Assembly (NCBI GenBank): GCA_963930645.1
Contig: CAWVNO010001177.1
Coordinates: 1 to 64,000 of the forward strand
Length of the DNA: 64,000 nucleotides
Reading direction: 5' to 3'
Source: Salticus scenicus
Taxonomy: Eukaryota > Arthropoda > Arachnida > Araneae > Salticidae
Shown here in pieces: positions 31,580 through 41,581 of this stretch. The notes under the pieces are model-generated. The model was not told the origin of the DNA. It did no database searches and was given only the letters and a program-made list of their open reading frames with translations. How positions within the stretch are numbered: the stretch's first letter is position 1; every line of letters starts with the position of its first letter. Position numbers and translations under genes: made by a program.

Positions 31580-32660
31580 TACATATCCACTTTTGAATTT
31601 TATAATTTTAAATTTTTACAATATGGGCTGCTACTCTCTACATCTTTCAGATTTCAAGCGTACCTATAGATTTGTCCTGTTTCAGATAGCACTCAGCCGG
31701 TTCTATCAAGGCCTCTTGGATGGCTCAATATTAACATTTAAAATGATGCTATAGACTGGCACGGACTTTTTAAGCTTTTCATTTGTCTTTCTAGGCATGT
31801 CATCTGCATTTGACCGTGATAAAATATCAAAATTAAATTTTACATTAAAATTTACTAAACCTTTCCAACGAAACCCTAAACCTTTTCCCCAGTTTATTAT
31901 AACTTTTGTCTTTATTCCATTTCCTTGAAAATTGAAGCTAGATAACGAACTTACATTTTGACTCAAGATAATATTGAGCTTAAAATTTAAAAATAAATAT
32001 TACTAAACCTTTCCAACGAAACCCTAAAGGTTTTACCAATTTACTTTTAACTTTTGTATTTCTTCCATTCTATTGTATCTTTTAACCCTCCATTGGCTGA
32101 TAATATTTTACGCCACGCTATGACCTCGATAAAATGTCAACATTAAATTTAACGTTAAAATTTACTAAACCTTTCCAACGAAACCCTAAATCTTTTCCCC
32201 AATTTATTATAACTTTTGTCTTTCTTCCATTTCATTGAAGCCAGATAACGAACTTACATTTTGACTCAAGATAATATTGAGCTTAAAATTAAATATTACT
32301 AAACCTTTCCAACGAAACCCTAAAGGTTTTACCAATTTATTTTTAACTTTTGTATTTCTTCCATTCTATTGTATCTTTTAACCCTCCATTGGCTGATAAT
32401 ATTTTACGCCACGCTATGGTATCGTTTAACGTGACCCTCTAGGGTATCTTTTAAGATGACTCACAATAGATTTTGAACGTTTCTCAGCGCTACGGTATCT
32501 GTTAACGTGACTCCCTTGCATTGAATTCAATTTAGCTTGTCGCTCAAACGTGGATCAGCTATGCAAGAGGCCATGATAAAATTGAGTCAGGTGCCATGTT
32601 AAAACGAAGACATATCGCTTAGCAAGAACCTTGAAAACGAAGACATATCGCTTAGCACGT
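31580..32660. repeat. Two-unit tandem repeat of about 300 bp, non-coding
   Basis: Units (about 31780-32095 and 32100-32410) share 'CTAAACCTTTCCAACGAAAC', each twice, and 'AACCCTCCATTGGCTGATAA'. No ORF beyond chance length. Not present in the left arm. Confidence 0.7.
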
Positions 32661-32853
32661 AAAAATGGAGATAAAATTGAAACAGGCTGAGGGTTATCTG
32701 AAACAGGAGCTGGGCCATAAAACTTTAAATGTAATTTTGAAAATAGAAAGACAAAACGCGTGGACTTTGAAAAATTTCACAGTCAGTTTGAAATGGCCAA
32801 CTTTGAAAAAAAAAGAAAGGTACGTTAGCAATAGACGAGCCACGCTCAAGGTC

Positions 32854-32857
<4 letters not shown>

Positions 32858-32928
<71 letters not shown>
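32858..32928. repeat. A(n)T(n) palindrome 13
   Basis: Asymmetric: CTCAAGGTCACAT on the left, CATGGGACTGTCGC on the right. Ends 44 bp beyond the stop of the minus-strand 353-aa gene. Confidence 0.85.
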
Positions 32929-32972
32929 CATGGGACTGTCGCACTAAACTAAAATGTGGTTTACGTAATTTA

Positions 32973-34034
32973 TTAATCGTCACTTAAAAGCCACTGTGAT
33001 ATATGACTTTCACCCTCATCTATTTTTCTTTTCTTAGAATCCGAGTCTAAATCATTAGAGCTTCTCTTATTGTCCACATCATTCAAATCAATGGTATCGT
33101 GACTAATTTCAGTATTTTCCAACTCAATAGTATTTTCCAAATCAAAAGGTTCATAAGGTATCTTTGAATCGTTTAACATCCCTTCCAAATAATCGCCAAA
33201 CTCATCATCGGTTTTTGTTGACGATTCTACCTCCTTAGTCTTCGTTGAAGGTTTAGCCTCCTTAGCCTTCGTTGAAGGTTGATTATCGATTTCTGTTATG
33301 AATCCTATATTAGCTGTTTTAGAAGCCATTAATTTTCTTTCCTGAAATCCGATGAAATCTAAAATACTTCCACTAATACGTAAAATTTTTTGATTATTTT
33401 GAGTATAATAGCTGTATCTCGTATTAATTTTTATTTGTAAGATGGCTACAAACGTGTCAGTGAACGTGGGTTCGATCATACTATAAAAGCGATTCGCGAC
33501 TTCAGTTCCAGTAAATACGCTGGTGTCCAGTATGCATGGTTGAAATCTTGGATTTATTTTATGACCTTTTGCTTTGAATTCGTTTGCACGTTTACCGCAT
33601 TCATGACAATTCAAAACACCACTACATTCTTGAAAAGAAAATTTAAAATCGTCAGAAATTTGAACTGAGAGATCAGATGTCATCGCACGAGCAATTAAAC
33701 GTAATGGCTCTGAAGCCATAATATATAAATTCAATTTGGGATTTACAAGGCCTCTATCCCCATAACTTTTCATAAATTTACAGTATGCAACGACAGCAAC
33801 TTTAAAATTTGGGCGCTTGGATTCTTCATATTCATAATTCAGCGTCATATAAGATGGATTCCATAACCGTTTGGCGTCGGTGACATAATCTTGAAAAGTC
33901 ACGTTATTTTTCAAACGAGCCACCCAATCTTTAGATATAAGATTTAAACAGTCTTTGTGCAAAATATTGTCGATACCCTCAGACAATTGCGGTTTTGCCA
34001 AAACCTTTGACACGAGATCTAAATAGCTATCCAT
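32973..34034 (-). CDS. Unrecognised 353-aa nuclear-type protein
   Basis: A compact part (1-240) contains C137, C143-x2-C146 and C167, a possible zinc site ('LNCHECGKRANEF'), with predicted strand-rich surroundings ('VAILQIKINTRYSYYTQ'). A disordered Lys/Thr/Glu region with three STK-KE repeats (about 253-275) and a very acidic Asn/Asp tail follow. KKRK near residue 336 is a likely nuclear localisation signal. Single copy; no left-arm partner. Domain architecture suggests a DNA-associated regulatory protein, but no family was recognised. Confidence 0.65.
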   Translation of the reverse strand: MDSYLDLVSKVLAKPQLSEGIDNILHKDCLNLISKDWVARLKNNVTFQDYVTDAKRLWNPSYMTLNYEYEESKRPNFKVAVVAYCKFMKSYGDRGLVNPKLNLYIMASEPLRLIARAMTSDLSVQISDDFKFSFQECSGVLNCHECGKRANEFKAKGHKINPRFQPCILDTSVFTGTEVANRFYSMIEPTFTDTFVAILQIKINTRYSYYTQNNQKILRISGSILDFIGFQERKLMASKTANIGFITEIDNQPSTKAKEAKPSTKTKEVESSTKTDDEFGDYLEGMLNDSKIPYEPFDLENTIELENTEISHDTIDLNDVDNKRSSNDLDSDSKKRKIDEGESHISQWLLSDD

Positions 34035-34087
34035 GCCCTTATATTATAGTTAAATGAATAATGTTAGAAAATGAGATTTGTCAGCTG

Positions 34088-34094
34088 CTTATAT
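34088..34094 (-). promoter_or_regulatory. TATA box for 353-aa gene
   Basis: TATATAAG on the minus strand about 55 bp from the ATG; GTGACCTTGTGACCTTGA-type elements (nuclear-receptor-like) lie just beyond. Confidence 0.6.
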
Positions 34095-34131
34095 AGGCGC
34101 TAACAATCTATCAAGGTCACAAGGTCACATG

Positions 34132-34167
<36 letters not shown>

Positions 34168-34210
34168 AATCTTTGAAAAAAATATTTTTTTTTTTTTTTT
34201 TTTTTTTTTT
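34132..34210. repeat. A(n)T(n) palindrome 14
   Basis: Left flank CAAGGTCACAAGGTCACATG, right flank AGTGTGACCTTGAAG. An insert 'TCTAATCTTTG' splits the A run. Confidence 0.75.
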
Positions 34211-34214
34211 AGTG

Positions 34215-35020
34215 TGACCTTGAAGCTTGACTCGTGTGACCTTGACGGGTTATATATCTTTCAGATTTCAAGCGTACATATCAATTTGTCGTGACACCTG
34301 TTTCAGGATAGAACTCAGCCGGTTTCAATATTCATGAAGGTTTCTTGGATGGCCAAGTGATCCACGTTTAAGACGATCAATATTAACAGGTTTCATTTAA
34401 AATGAGAAGACCCTAGCATTTGGATTGAATAATGTTTCAGATACACCTGTTTCAATTTTATAGCATCTGGACAAAACTCGAAAAAGGTCAGGATTAAATT
34501 GAAAAGCTAATCTTGATACTAATTTCCTAATTACGTTTCAATTTTCATTTGTCATGCTACTCAACGAATGGTTAATACTATTTTCATAATTACATTTAAA
34601 TTTTCCAGCGTTCATTGCTACATTTGTCGTGACAACTCTCAGCAATTTAAATTTTATAGAGACCTCTTGCTAAATTTTACGGATTCTCTCTACGCAACAA
34701 TTGTTTCAGGTTTTGATTAGTTTGTTTCGGGATGCACTCAGCTTGACTCATGAAGGCTTTTTGGATGGACCAAGTTTAAGATCGACACGACGACTGTGCC
34801 ACGATCAAAATTAACAGGTTTCATTTAAAATGGGAAGATCTAGCATTTGGACACGATTGGATGGAATCCTGTTTCAGATACAGGTTCAAATTTATCATAT
34901 TTGTCATTACGAGCAATAATAACTAGACAACCGTTGCTGACAAATGTTGAGAGACAATGAGAGTGTGGAGGCAAATAGATAATTATATATAGCCAGTCAA
35001 ACCAACCAACCAACCAACCT
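34215..35020. other. Non-coding right-arm spacer
   Basis: No gene. Two related halves share 'TCATTTAAAATG.GAAGA' and 'TTGGATGGACCAAG' motifs, indicating an internal duplication; ends with 'CAACCGTTGCTGACAAATG', a block found near other palindromes. Confidence 0.5.
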
Positions 35021-35022
35021 TG

Positions 35023-35055
<33 letters not shown>

Positions 35056-35077
35056 TTTTTTTTTTTTTTTTTTTTTT
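35023..35077. repeat. A(n)T(n) palindrome 15
   Basis: Flanks CAACCAACCAACCTTG and CAAGGTTGGTTGGTTG, then TATATATAT on the right. Confidence 0.85.
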
Positions 35078-35498
35078 CAAGGTTGGTTGGTTGGTTGATA
35101 TATATATCTTTTCCTCGTTCATCAAGATTCGCTTTTCAATTGTCATGACCAAACGATTGGTTACTAAAGTTTTTTTGGATCTCTATCATTGGATCTCGTT
35201 AATACTATTTTCATAATTACGTTTAATTTTTTACAATATGAGCTGCTAATCTCTACGCGTTCAGTTTTTCTGGCTCAGCATCTCAATTTAAAAGCTACAT
35301 TTGTCCCGTTTCAATTTTATCGAGGTTAAATTTTTATGGATAATGTTGGCTGTCCCGTTTGCAGGTCCAATCGATAGGATGGCATAGCTGAAGCCGCTTT
35401 AAGCGATTCCGTTGAACGGCTTAGACAATTTTCATTTGTCTACTCATAAAATTTATAAGTTATTTTTTTTACAAATCCAATATTGGTAGGAGATAGAT

Positions 35499-35595
35499 TT
35501 AAAAAAAATGGGTCAAACGAGGCTTCCATCGTCAAGATAAGTCATAATGACAAATCTGACATGAGGAAGCCTCGTTTGACCCAAATTTTTTAAAT
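35499..35595 (-). terminator. 3' hairpin 7 (after 464-aa gene)
   Basis: GGGTCAAACGAGGCTTCC stem, near-exact inverse of hairpin 5; CCAATATTGG at about 35478 on the gene's downstream side. Confidence 0.85.
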
Positions 35596-35630
35596 TTTTA
35601 ATATTTTTAGAGTGATATGTAATTTGGCTG

Positions 35631-37025
35631 TTAGGACTCATCTATTATATATTCTAGAGTGCCAGGTGTCATGAGATCTTTCATCATAGAGTCTAGTAGT
35701 AGCTGATCTGGCATGGGAGAGCATACTATATTATTAAGATCTTCAGGCACCGCTGGGCTTTGAATAGGCCATTCACTATGAAACCCTGGATTTTCAACAA
35801 AAGGTATTGAATGTTCAATAGGTGCAGGCTCTGGATTTGCAATAGGTGCAGGCTCTGGTTCTCTAGTTTCAGGCTCTGTATTTGTTGCAGCGTCCTTGAA
35901 GGTGAGCTTACGTTTCTTTAAACGCTTGGGATTCTTTTCGGCCTTACGTTTTACCGATGCAGTTCTCATATCCATTCCAGGTAGATCAGGCCCGTAGGTG
36001 CGTACGAAGTTGTTTTTAAGGGGATCTGTCAATACTTTCCAGATTTGAGAGTTATATTGTTCTGCATAATTTGTAGTGACCACGGTTATTGTTTTGTCCA
36101 ACACAACAGGAGGGTTCGTCGGCAAATAGATTTCTGGCAAATCGGTTACTGGTTCTGGCTTTTGGGATGGTTCTGGCTCTTGGGATGATTCTGGCTCTGA
36201 GATTGGAGCTGTTTGAATATATTCAGAGGGTGGCTCGTCATCATCATCCATATGAGGTATCATAGGTGTTGGCACAGATACCTCATACATCCCGTCTATT
36301 TTCGTGATTCTTTCTACCAACGGATTTTTTACCTTGAAACCCAGCTTCAAGCTCTCCTTCACAACATGTAGACTGAAGAAATTCTTTTGCGTCGTAAATA
36401 AAATATAGGTAGTGCCAGCAGGTATCTTGTAGCTTGAGCGAGCAATCAATATGAACCTCTCGTAGAAGTGAAGCTTGTCCCCTGAGAAATATCTGCTGTC
36501 AGCTCTCACTCGTGTCTCGTTGGGGGGTCTCACATAGAACAGCAATGGTGCGTCCAACGTCTGGATAATATGGGCGCATCCTTGCCCAACGGTTCTCTGT
36601 CCAAACGTGAAATGACCTTTCACCAGAAATTGGTTATGGGGGCACTTGAAACCAATTCTCATATCAGCGTTGGTTCTGTTGGCTTCGCTGGGGGGTCTTT
36701 TGAATCTGTTCATAACAGTGATCCATTTTATGTCTTGAGGTCTCAACGGATAGATTGTCTGGGCCTCTCTGCCTAGTGCTGGAATCGTATTCAGGATCTT
36801 GTCCGTCAGAGTACGTTTTTTAAACGAAATATTATGATCAGGTGTCAGATGTAGGCAGAACATATGGATTTTGCCTTCTCCGATCATTGTTTGGAAATGA
36901 GGATATTTCTTCAGCTTCTTGACAGAAGTCGAAAGAATATTCGGAAAAGGCTCAGTCATTCCGAAAAGGTTATGAAGAGCGTTAGCCGCTTTAAGTTTCT
37001 TCACAGAGCATTGATGCTTATACAT
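35631..37025 (-). CDS. Unrecognised 464-aa protein, transcription-factor-like layout (right copy)
   Basis: Inverted paralog of the 554-aa protein. The N-terminal 235 residues align without gaps and include 'GQRTVGQGCAHIIQTLDAPL' and 'SSYKIPAGTTYILFTTQKNF'. The linker has PEPSQKPEP repeats. The 'NNFVRTYGPDLPGMDMR' patch and a Lys/Arg-rich candidate NLS ('KRKAEKNPKRLKKRK') are kept. The PIENPE array is reduced to a few units, and the C-terminus keeps 'DSMMKDLMTPGTLEY'. Conserved ends with a variable repeat core argue that both copies were selected. Confidence 0.65.
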   Translation of the reverse strand: MYKHQCSVKKLKAANALHNLFGMTEPFPNILSTSVKKLKKYPHFQTMIGEGKIHMFCLHLTPDHNISFKKRTLTDKILNTIPALGREAQTIYPLRPQDIKWITVMNRFKRPPSEANRTNADMRIGFKCPHNQFLVKGHFTFGQRTVGQGCAHIIQTLDAPLLFYVRPPNETRVRADSRYFSGDKLHFYERFILIARSSYKIPAGTTYILFTTQKNFFSLHVVKESLKLGFKVKNPLVERITKIDGMYEVSVPTPMIPHMDDDDEPPSEYIQTAPISEPESSQEPEPSQKPEPVTDLPEIYLPTNPPVVLDKTITVVTTNYAEQYNSQIWKVLTDPLKNNFVRTYGPDLPGMDMRTASVKRKAEKNPKRLKKRKLTFKDAATNTEPETREPEPAPIANPEPAPIEHSIPFVENPGFHSEWPIQSPAVPEDLNNIVCSPMPDQLLLDSMMKDLMTPGTLEYIIDES

Positions 37026-37077
37026 GTTAGCAGTTCAAGCTCCGAAGAGAGAATGACTATTCGATCGAAAGGCAGAG

Positions 37078-37260
37078 CTTATATAGTGAAGGCAGGATGT
37101 TGCATAACTCATTTTCTACGAAAACAGGATAAGATAAGGCTATTTATAAAATTATTGTCGCTGAACGCGAAAACAGGATATTGCATAACTCATTTGCTAC
37201 GAAACAGGATGCGGTAAAGATTTTTATAGACGCTGAAACAAATAAGCATTGCTGGACAAT
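37078..37260 (-). promoter_or_regulatory. Promoter and ETS/C-EBP-like cluster for 464-aa gene
   Basis: CTATATAAG at 37078-37086 (minus), followed upstream by three ACAGGATRTTGCATAAC units. Confidence 0.55.
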
Positions 37261-37329
37261 GATAGTGTAGATACTTTAGCATGATATATATAGGTTATCT
37301 AGAGTCAATCAACTAATCAACCAACCTTG

Positions 37330-37365
37330 AAAAAAAAAAAAATTTTTTTTTTTTTTTTTTTTTTT
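37330..37365. repeat. A(n)T(n) palindrome 16
   Basis: Shortest A run in this set (about 13 A); arms as in palindrome 8, including TATATATAGGTTA on both sides. Confidence 0.85.
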
Positions 37366-37725
37366 CAAGGTTGGTTGATTGGTTGATTGACATTAGCTAA
37401 CATATATATATATCATGCTAAAGTGTCTTTGGTTGATTTTATATTTCTATAATTTTTTTCAAGATATTTTTTTTGGGACTTTGCCATTTTTCACCAATCT
37501 GGAAAATTTTTCAAAATTTATCATTTCGATTTTATAGTTTTTGATTTCTAAATAATATTTTTTTGCCAATCTTGAAATTTTTTTAAGTTGGTTGATAATA
37601 GTTTATATATAAATTTATATCTCCAAGATTTCAGTTATAAAAGTATCCATTCAAAATCTTAAGTATCCGTTCAAAATCTTAAAGTACAAATCGGTACGCA
37701 TCCAATATTGGCAATATAATTGTTA

Positions 37726-37801
37726 CAAAAAAAACGGGTCGAACGAAGTGTCAAAGACAGGAATCTGCCATGAGACACTTCGTTCGGCCCGATTTTTTTA
37801 T
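37726..37801 (-). terminator. 3' hairpin 8 (after Pro-rich, right)
   Basis: CGGGTCGAACGAAGTGTC stem pairs with GACACTTCGTTCGGCCCG (one G-T). CCAATATTGG at about 37702. Confidence 0.85.
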
Positions 37802-37814
37802 AAATCGTTTGGGT

Positions 37815-38603
37815 TTAAACCCAACTGTAGTATTTTCTAGCCTCTGTATTTATAAGGCTGTAGCATTTTCCATCTCTCAAATTGACGTTCGATTTGACAA
37901 CGACTATGCCATGCCGTCTTCGAATTCTTGGATCTTCAAAGCCAGCAGTTTTTAATTTAGGCCGTACCACGAAATCTATCTTCGGTGGAGGCTTCCAGGC
38001 ACGATAAGTTGTTACGTTGGACTCTGGAGATATTGGTAGCGGGCTTAATAGCCTTGGTACTTTAAAATAAATCATCTCTGACATGGGTATTGAAATTTGA
38101 ACTGGAACTTGAACAGATTTAGAAGCTGGAACTGGAACTGGAACTTGAACAGATTTAGAAGCTGGAACTGGAACTTGAACTTGAACTTGAACTTGAACTG
38201 GAACTTGAACAAATTTAGAAACTGGAACTGGAACTGGAACTTGAACAAATTTAGAAACTGGAACTGGAACTGGAACTGGAACAGATTTAGAAGCTGGAAC
38301 TGGAACTGGAACTGGAACAGATTTAGAAGCTGGAACTGGAACTGGAACTGGAACAGATTTAGAAGCTGGAACTGGTCTTGGAACTGGAACGAGTTTAGAT
38401 TTGAAAACTGGAACGGGTTTAGATTTGAAAACTGGAGATGGTCTGGAAACTGGTTTTGGAGTTGGCATGGACATGTCTCGATTATAATTGCATAATAACT
38501 CGAGAGAAAGACGAGACGTATTCAAGACATTCCATCCAGGCTTTACGGCATAGTCATAGTCAAATCGCTCGTCGGTCAGAGAGTCGAAAGAAAACATTTC
38601 CAT
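37815..38603 (-). CDS. Proline-rich repeat protein (right copy)
   Basis: 262 aa. Same N- and C-terminal blocks as 24119-24715, but the centre is a VPVPVPASKS array of about 120 residues encoded by an 'ACTGGAACTGGA' minisatellite (about 38097-38480). Copy number is 64 residues longer than in the left arm and sequence differs (Val/Ser instead of Lys/Asp). Recent slippage expansion. Two Met codons near the start (M1, M3); the second aligns with the left copy's start. Confidence 0.7.
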   Translation of the reverse strand: MEMFSFDSLTDERFDYDYAVKPGWNVLNTSRLSLELLCNYNRDMSMPTPKPVSRPSPVFKSKPVPVFKSKLVPVPRPVPASKSVPVPVPVPASKSVPVPVPVPASKSVPVPVPVPVSKFVQVPVPVPVSKFVQVPVQVQVQVQVPVPASKSVQVPVPVPASKSVQVPVQISIPMSEMIYFKVPRLLSPLPISPESNVTTYRAWKPPPKIDFVVRPKLKTAGFEDPRIRRRHGIVVVKSNVNLRDGKCYSLINTEARKYYSWV

Positions 38604-38620
38604 TTTGAAAAACAGAGGCT

Positions 38621-38658
38621 CAGAATGAAAAAGCTGAGGCGAGAGGCTCGTATTTATA
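38621..38658 (-). promoter_or_regulatory. Core promoter for right Pro-rich gene
   Basis: TATAAATA (38651-38658) and TCATTCTG (38621-38628) on the minus strand, 30 bp spacing. Confidence 0.75.
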
Positions 38659-39004
38659 CTCTGGCAAGCGGATGCGTGAGATCTGATAAGCGGTTCTGAG
38701 AAACGACGTCAGAAATATTATATAAGGCTCGACAGGATGACCTTTTATAGATTAGAGAGGCTTGACGCATCTATAAAAAACTTATCACGTCCTGTTTTTG
38801 AGGAAACGGTTTACATAATATCCTGCCAACAGATTTGTTCTAGAAGAATTTTATCGGATCATCTTGAAGGCTACAAGCGACAAACTAATTTTCTAAAAAT
38901 TTTAACAGATGAGAGATATGACCGTTGCTGGCAAATATCGAGATAGAATGAGGAGGTGGCAAGTCAGCGATCCTATATATAGAGGAGATAATCAACCAAC
39001 TATG

Positions 39005-39057
39005 AAAAAAAAAAAAAAAAAAAATCTTTGAAAAAAAAAAAAAAAAAAAAATCTTTG

Positions 39058-39089
<32 letters not shown>

Positions 39090-39121
39090 TGGAAAAAAAA
39101 AAAAAAAAAAAATTTTTTTTT
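39005..39121. repeat. A(n)T(n) palindrome 17, interrupted
   Basis: Four A runs separated by 'TCTTTG', then T run; flanks CAACCAACTATG and CATAGTTGGTTGG. Confidence 0.8.
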
Positions 39122-39358
39122 TCATAGTTGGTTGGTTGATTATATCCTCTATATATAGGATCGCTGACTTGCCACCTCCTCATTGTGTCTCGACATTTGC
39201 CAGCAACGGTCGTCTAGTCACTATGCCTAGTTGAAAAATTGAAAATTTTAACAGACGAGAGATATGACCGTTGCTGGCAAAGATCTAGATAGAATGAGGA
39301 GGTGGCACGTCAGTTATCCTATATATAGAGAAGATTATCAACCAACCAACCAACTGTG

Positions 39359-39387
39359 AAAAAAAAAAAAAAAAAAAAATATCTTTG

Positions 39388-39418
<31 letters not shown>

Positions 39419-39454
39419 TGGAAAAAAAAATTTTTTTTTTTTTTTTTTTTTTTT
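39359..39454. repeat. A(n)T(n) palindrome 18, interrupted
   Basis: Same 'TCTTTG' interruptions as palindrome 17; flanks CCAACTGTG and CATAGTTGG. Confidence 0.8.
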
Positions 39455-39690
39455 CATAGTTGGTTGGTTGATTATATCCTCTATATATAGGATCGCTGAC
39501 TTGCCACCTCCTCATTGTGTCTCGACATTTGCCAGCAACGGTCGTCTAGTTACTATGCCTAGTTGAAAAATTGAAAATTTTAACAGACGAGAGATATGAC
39601 CGTTGCTGGCAAAGATCTAGATAGAATGAGGAGGTGGCACGTCAGCGATCCTATATATAGAGAAGATTATCAACCAACCAACCAACCGTG

Positions 39691-39722
<32 letters not shown>

Positions 39723-39742
39723 TTTTTTTTTTTTTTTTTTTT
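39691..39742. repeat. A(n)T(n) palindrome 19
   Basis: Clean A run then T run, flanks CCAACCAACCGTG and CACAGTTGGTTGG; TATATAAATAGCCGACTC promoter-like sequence lies to the right, leading into the ligase pseudogene. Confidence 0.85.
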
Positions 39743-39958
39743 CACAGTTGGTTGGTTGGTTGAATTCATTCTATATAAATAGCCGACTCTTCTCCAATCA
39801 GTCTTCTTCTGTCCCAGTAAATCTATCCATTGTTAGATCCTGCCGGCTTTAGAACGATATGCTATCTCTAGCTTAGCCATGGAACGTTTCTAATTTATGT
39901 CTGGCAGATTAACAATACGCTATCTTAGCCTGTTTCTAATCTATTCAAACTTTTTACG

Positions 39959-40187
39959 ATGATTAAGTATCGCGAGTCAAATTTATTTTGGCGTACCTTT
40001 AATCGCTACCGGAAAAATGGATGGCTCTAATATAGGTATAGGCTACGTGAGCGATTCGTTCAGGATACAATCGAGGAACGTACTGCTAGAGGATAAGACA
40101 CGCATTTTTGGCTTGAAACAAATCATGGTACCGCTGTCGGAAAAAGTACGGTTTATTAAAGGCATTTTACATAAGAGACATCATTGA
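39959..40187 (+). pseudogene. RNA ligase pseudogene (right-arm image)
   Basis: Corresponds to the first about 77 codons of the ligase at 22235-23071: 'SDSFRIQSRNVLL' and 'VPLSEKVRFIKGILH' are recognisable. A frameshift lies before motif I, the motif reads G-K-M-D-G-S-N (Glu and Leu replaced, lysine kept), and the sequence ends at a 93-bp palindrome inserted where coding should continue. Not functional. Confidence 0.85.
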
Positions 40188-40194
40188 GTTTGAA

Positions 40195-40287
40195 ATAAAA
40201 TATTTTTTTATCTGTATTTAAACATGCAGACATTTCCGCGAAGCGGAAATGTCTGCTTGTTTAAATACAGATAAAAAAATATTTTAT
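40195..40287. mobile_element. 93-bp near-perfect palindrome (MITE-like), copy 1
   Basis: 45-bp arms with one mismatch around a 3-nt centre: ATAAAATATTTTTTTATCTG at the outside, CAGACATTTCCGC / GCGGAAATGTCTG at the centre. Sits exactly at the break point of the ligase pseudogene. Confidence 0.75.
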
Positions 40288-40309
40288 GTTATTATATTTT
40301 ATAAAAACC

Positions 40310-40590
40310 CATGATCTATTCTGATTTCATGAAAACCTGCAAGATCTTGTCATTTGTCAGACAAAAGTCTATAAAAATCTTGTTTTCAAAGCCAATATCG
40401 TATAAATATCGCTATCCCATCCTATTTTAAAGGAAACGGGTTTAGACATCAGGAGCTAGTTTATGCATGACCTTACAGTAGAAGAAATAAATTCCACTCC
40501 CACCCACCCTAATAGATATACTATATATATACTATATATATAGACTGCAGCGCCATCTACAATGATTGGATAAAAAATATAACTTTAGAA
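40310..40590 (+). promoter_or_regulatory. Conserved intergenic block with CTCF-like core, copy 2
   Basis: Contains CTCCCACCCACCCTAATAG, TATATATACTATATATATAG, and GACTGCAGCGCCATCTACA (40543-40561) with GATTGG next to it. Confidence 0.6.
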
Positions 40591-40599
40591 ACCAACTGT

Positions 40600-40960
40600 G
40601 AAATATTACATATCTAGCTTAGCCCTTAAAAATTTTAAATTTTACACAAAAAATTAAAATTTTAAACGAAAAAATTAAATTTATAAACTCAGATCTCTTA
40701 AATTTATCTATAGAGTCTGTATATTTTACCAAGATTCATATTTATCTTATAGAGAAGCCATATCCCTTCAAATCGTTACGATATTGGTACTCTATCTCTA
40801 GCTTAGCCATTAAAATTTTTAAATTTTACACAAAAAGTTAAAATTTTAAACGAAAATTTTAGACTCAGATCTCTTAAATTTATCTACAGATATTTTATCA
40901 AGATACATAATTATCTTATAGAGAAGCCATATCCCTTGAAAATTACAAATTCAAAATATT
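40600..40960. repeat. Tandem repeat, inverse of 17357-17895 family
   Basis: Two degenerate units with 'GAAGCCATATCCCTT' and 'AAATTTATCTA'. Non-coding. Confidence 0.65.
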
Positions 40961-41125
40961 TTACAGATGACTGTTGTTGGCAGACGTCGAGACAAAATGA
41001 GATGTGGGTACGCTAGCCATTCTATATATAGGACGCACGAAAAAAACTAATGTTCAATAAATGAGGTTAGTTCCGTTAAGTTATAGATTCTGCTCCGTCC
41101 TTGAAGATGTGTTCAAGGTCACACG

Positions 41126-41162
41126 AAAAAAAAAAAAAAAAAATTTTTTTTTTTTTTTTTTT
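41126..41162. repeat. A(n)T(n) palindrome 20
   Basis: GTTCAAGGTCACACG on the left, CAAGGTCGTTGGATTTC on the right, then GTGGGCGTGGC: a hybrid of two half-end types. Confidence 0.85.
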
Positions 41163-41491
41163 CAAGGTCGTTGGATTTCTTGTGGGCGTGGCTTCATACC
41201 ATCTATATATATAGAGAGATAAACTCGCTTACGTATCCAAACCGTCATTGTCCAGTCATGTCTCTGTTGGCTTAGTTATTTTTATCTATACATTTAAATT
41301 GATACCCTTTTTTCTCGTTTTCCAGAGTCTTAAATTTAATTTCTACAATATTGGCTTATTATAGTTTATACGTTTAAATAGTCTTCATGCTATCCTGATA
41401 ATCTCTTCGATACTAGCTTAAATAGATTTTTTTATAAATTTAATATCAAAGTCTCAAATTAAACCCGTCCAATATTGGCACTATATCTATC

Positions 41492-41567
41492 GCAAAAAAA
41501 TGGGTCGAACGAGGTGTCAAAGACAGAAATTCTGCCATGAGACACCTCGTTCGACCCATTTTTTTAC
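41492..41567 (-). terminator. 3' hairpin 9 (after BRO-like C, right)
   Basis: AAATGGGTCGAACGAGGTGTC stem with complement, inverse of hairpin 3. CCAATATTGG at about 41470. Confidence 0.85.
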
Positions 41568-41581
41568 TCTCATTTGAAAGA

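Larger units (their letters stand above)
38915..39790. repeat. Three tandem long palindromes
   Basis: Three units of about 300 bp, each with GACCGTTGCTGGCAAA-type arms, a TCCTATATATAG TATA-like segment on each side, CAACCAAC/GTTGGTTG arms and an A/T core. Each arm therefore holds a complete short promoter-like half in inverted orientation. Left arm has only one comparable unit (23760-23970). Confidence 0.75.

Noticed and set aside
38097..38495. Plus-strand 132-codon frame rich in Trp, Asn, Arg
   Set aside because: Antisense shadow of the Pro-rich repeat; its repeats arise only from the minisatellite read backwards.
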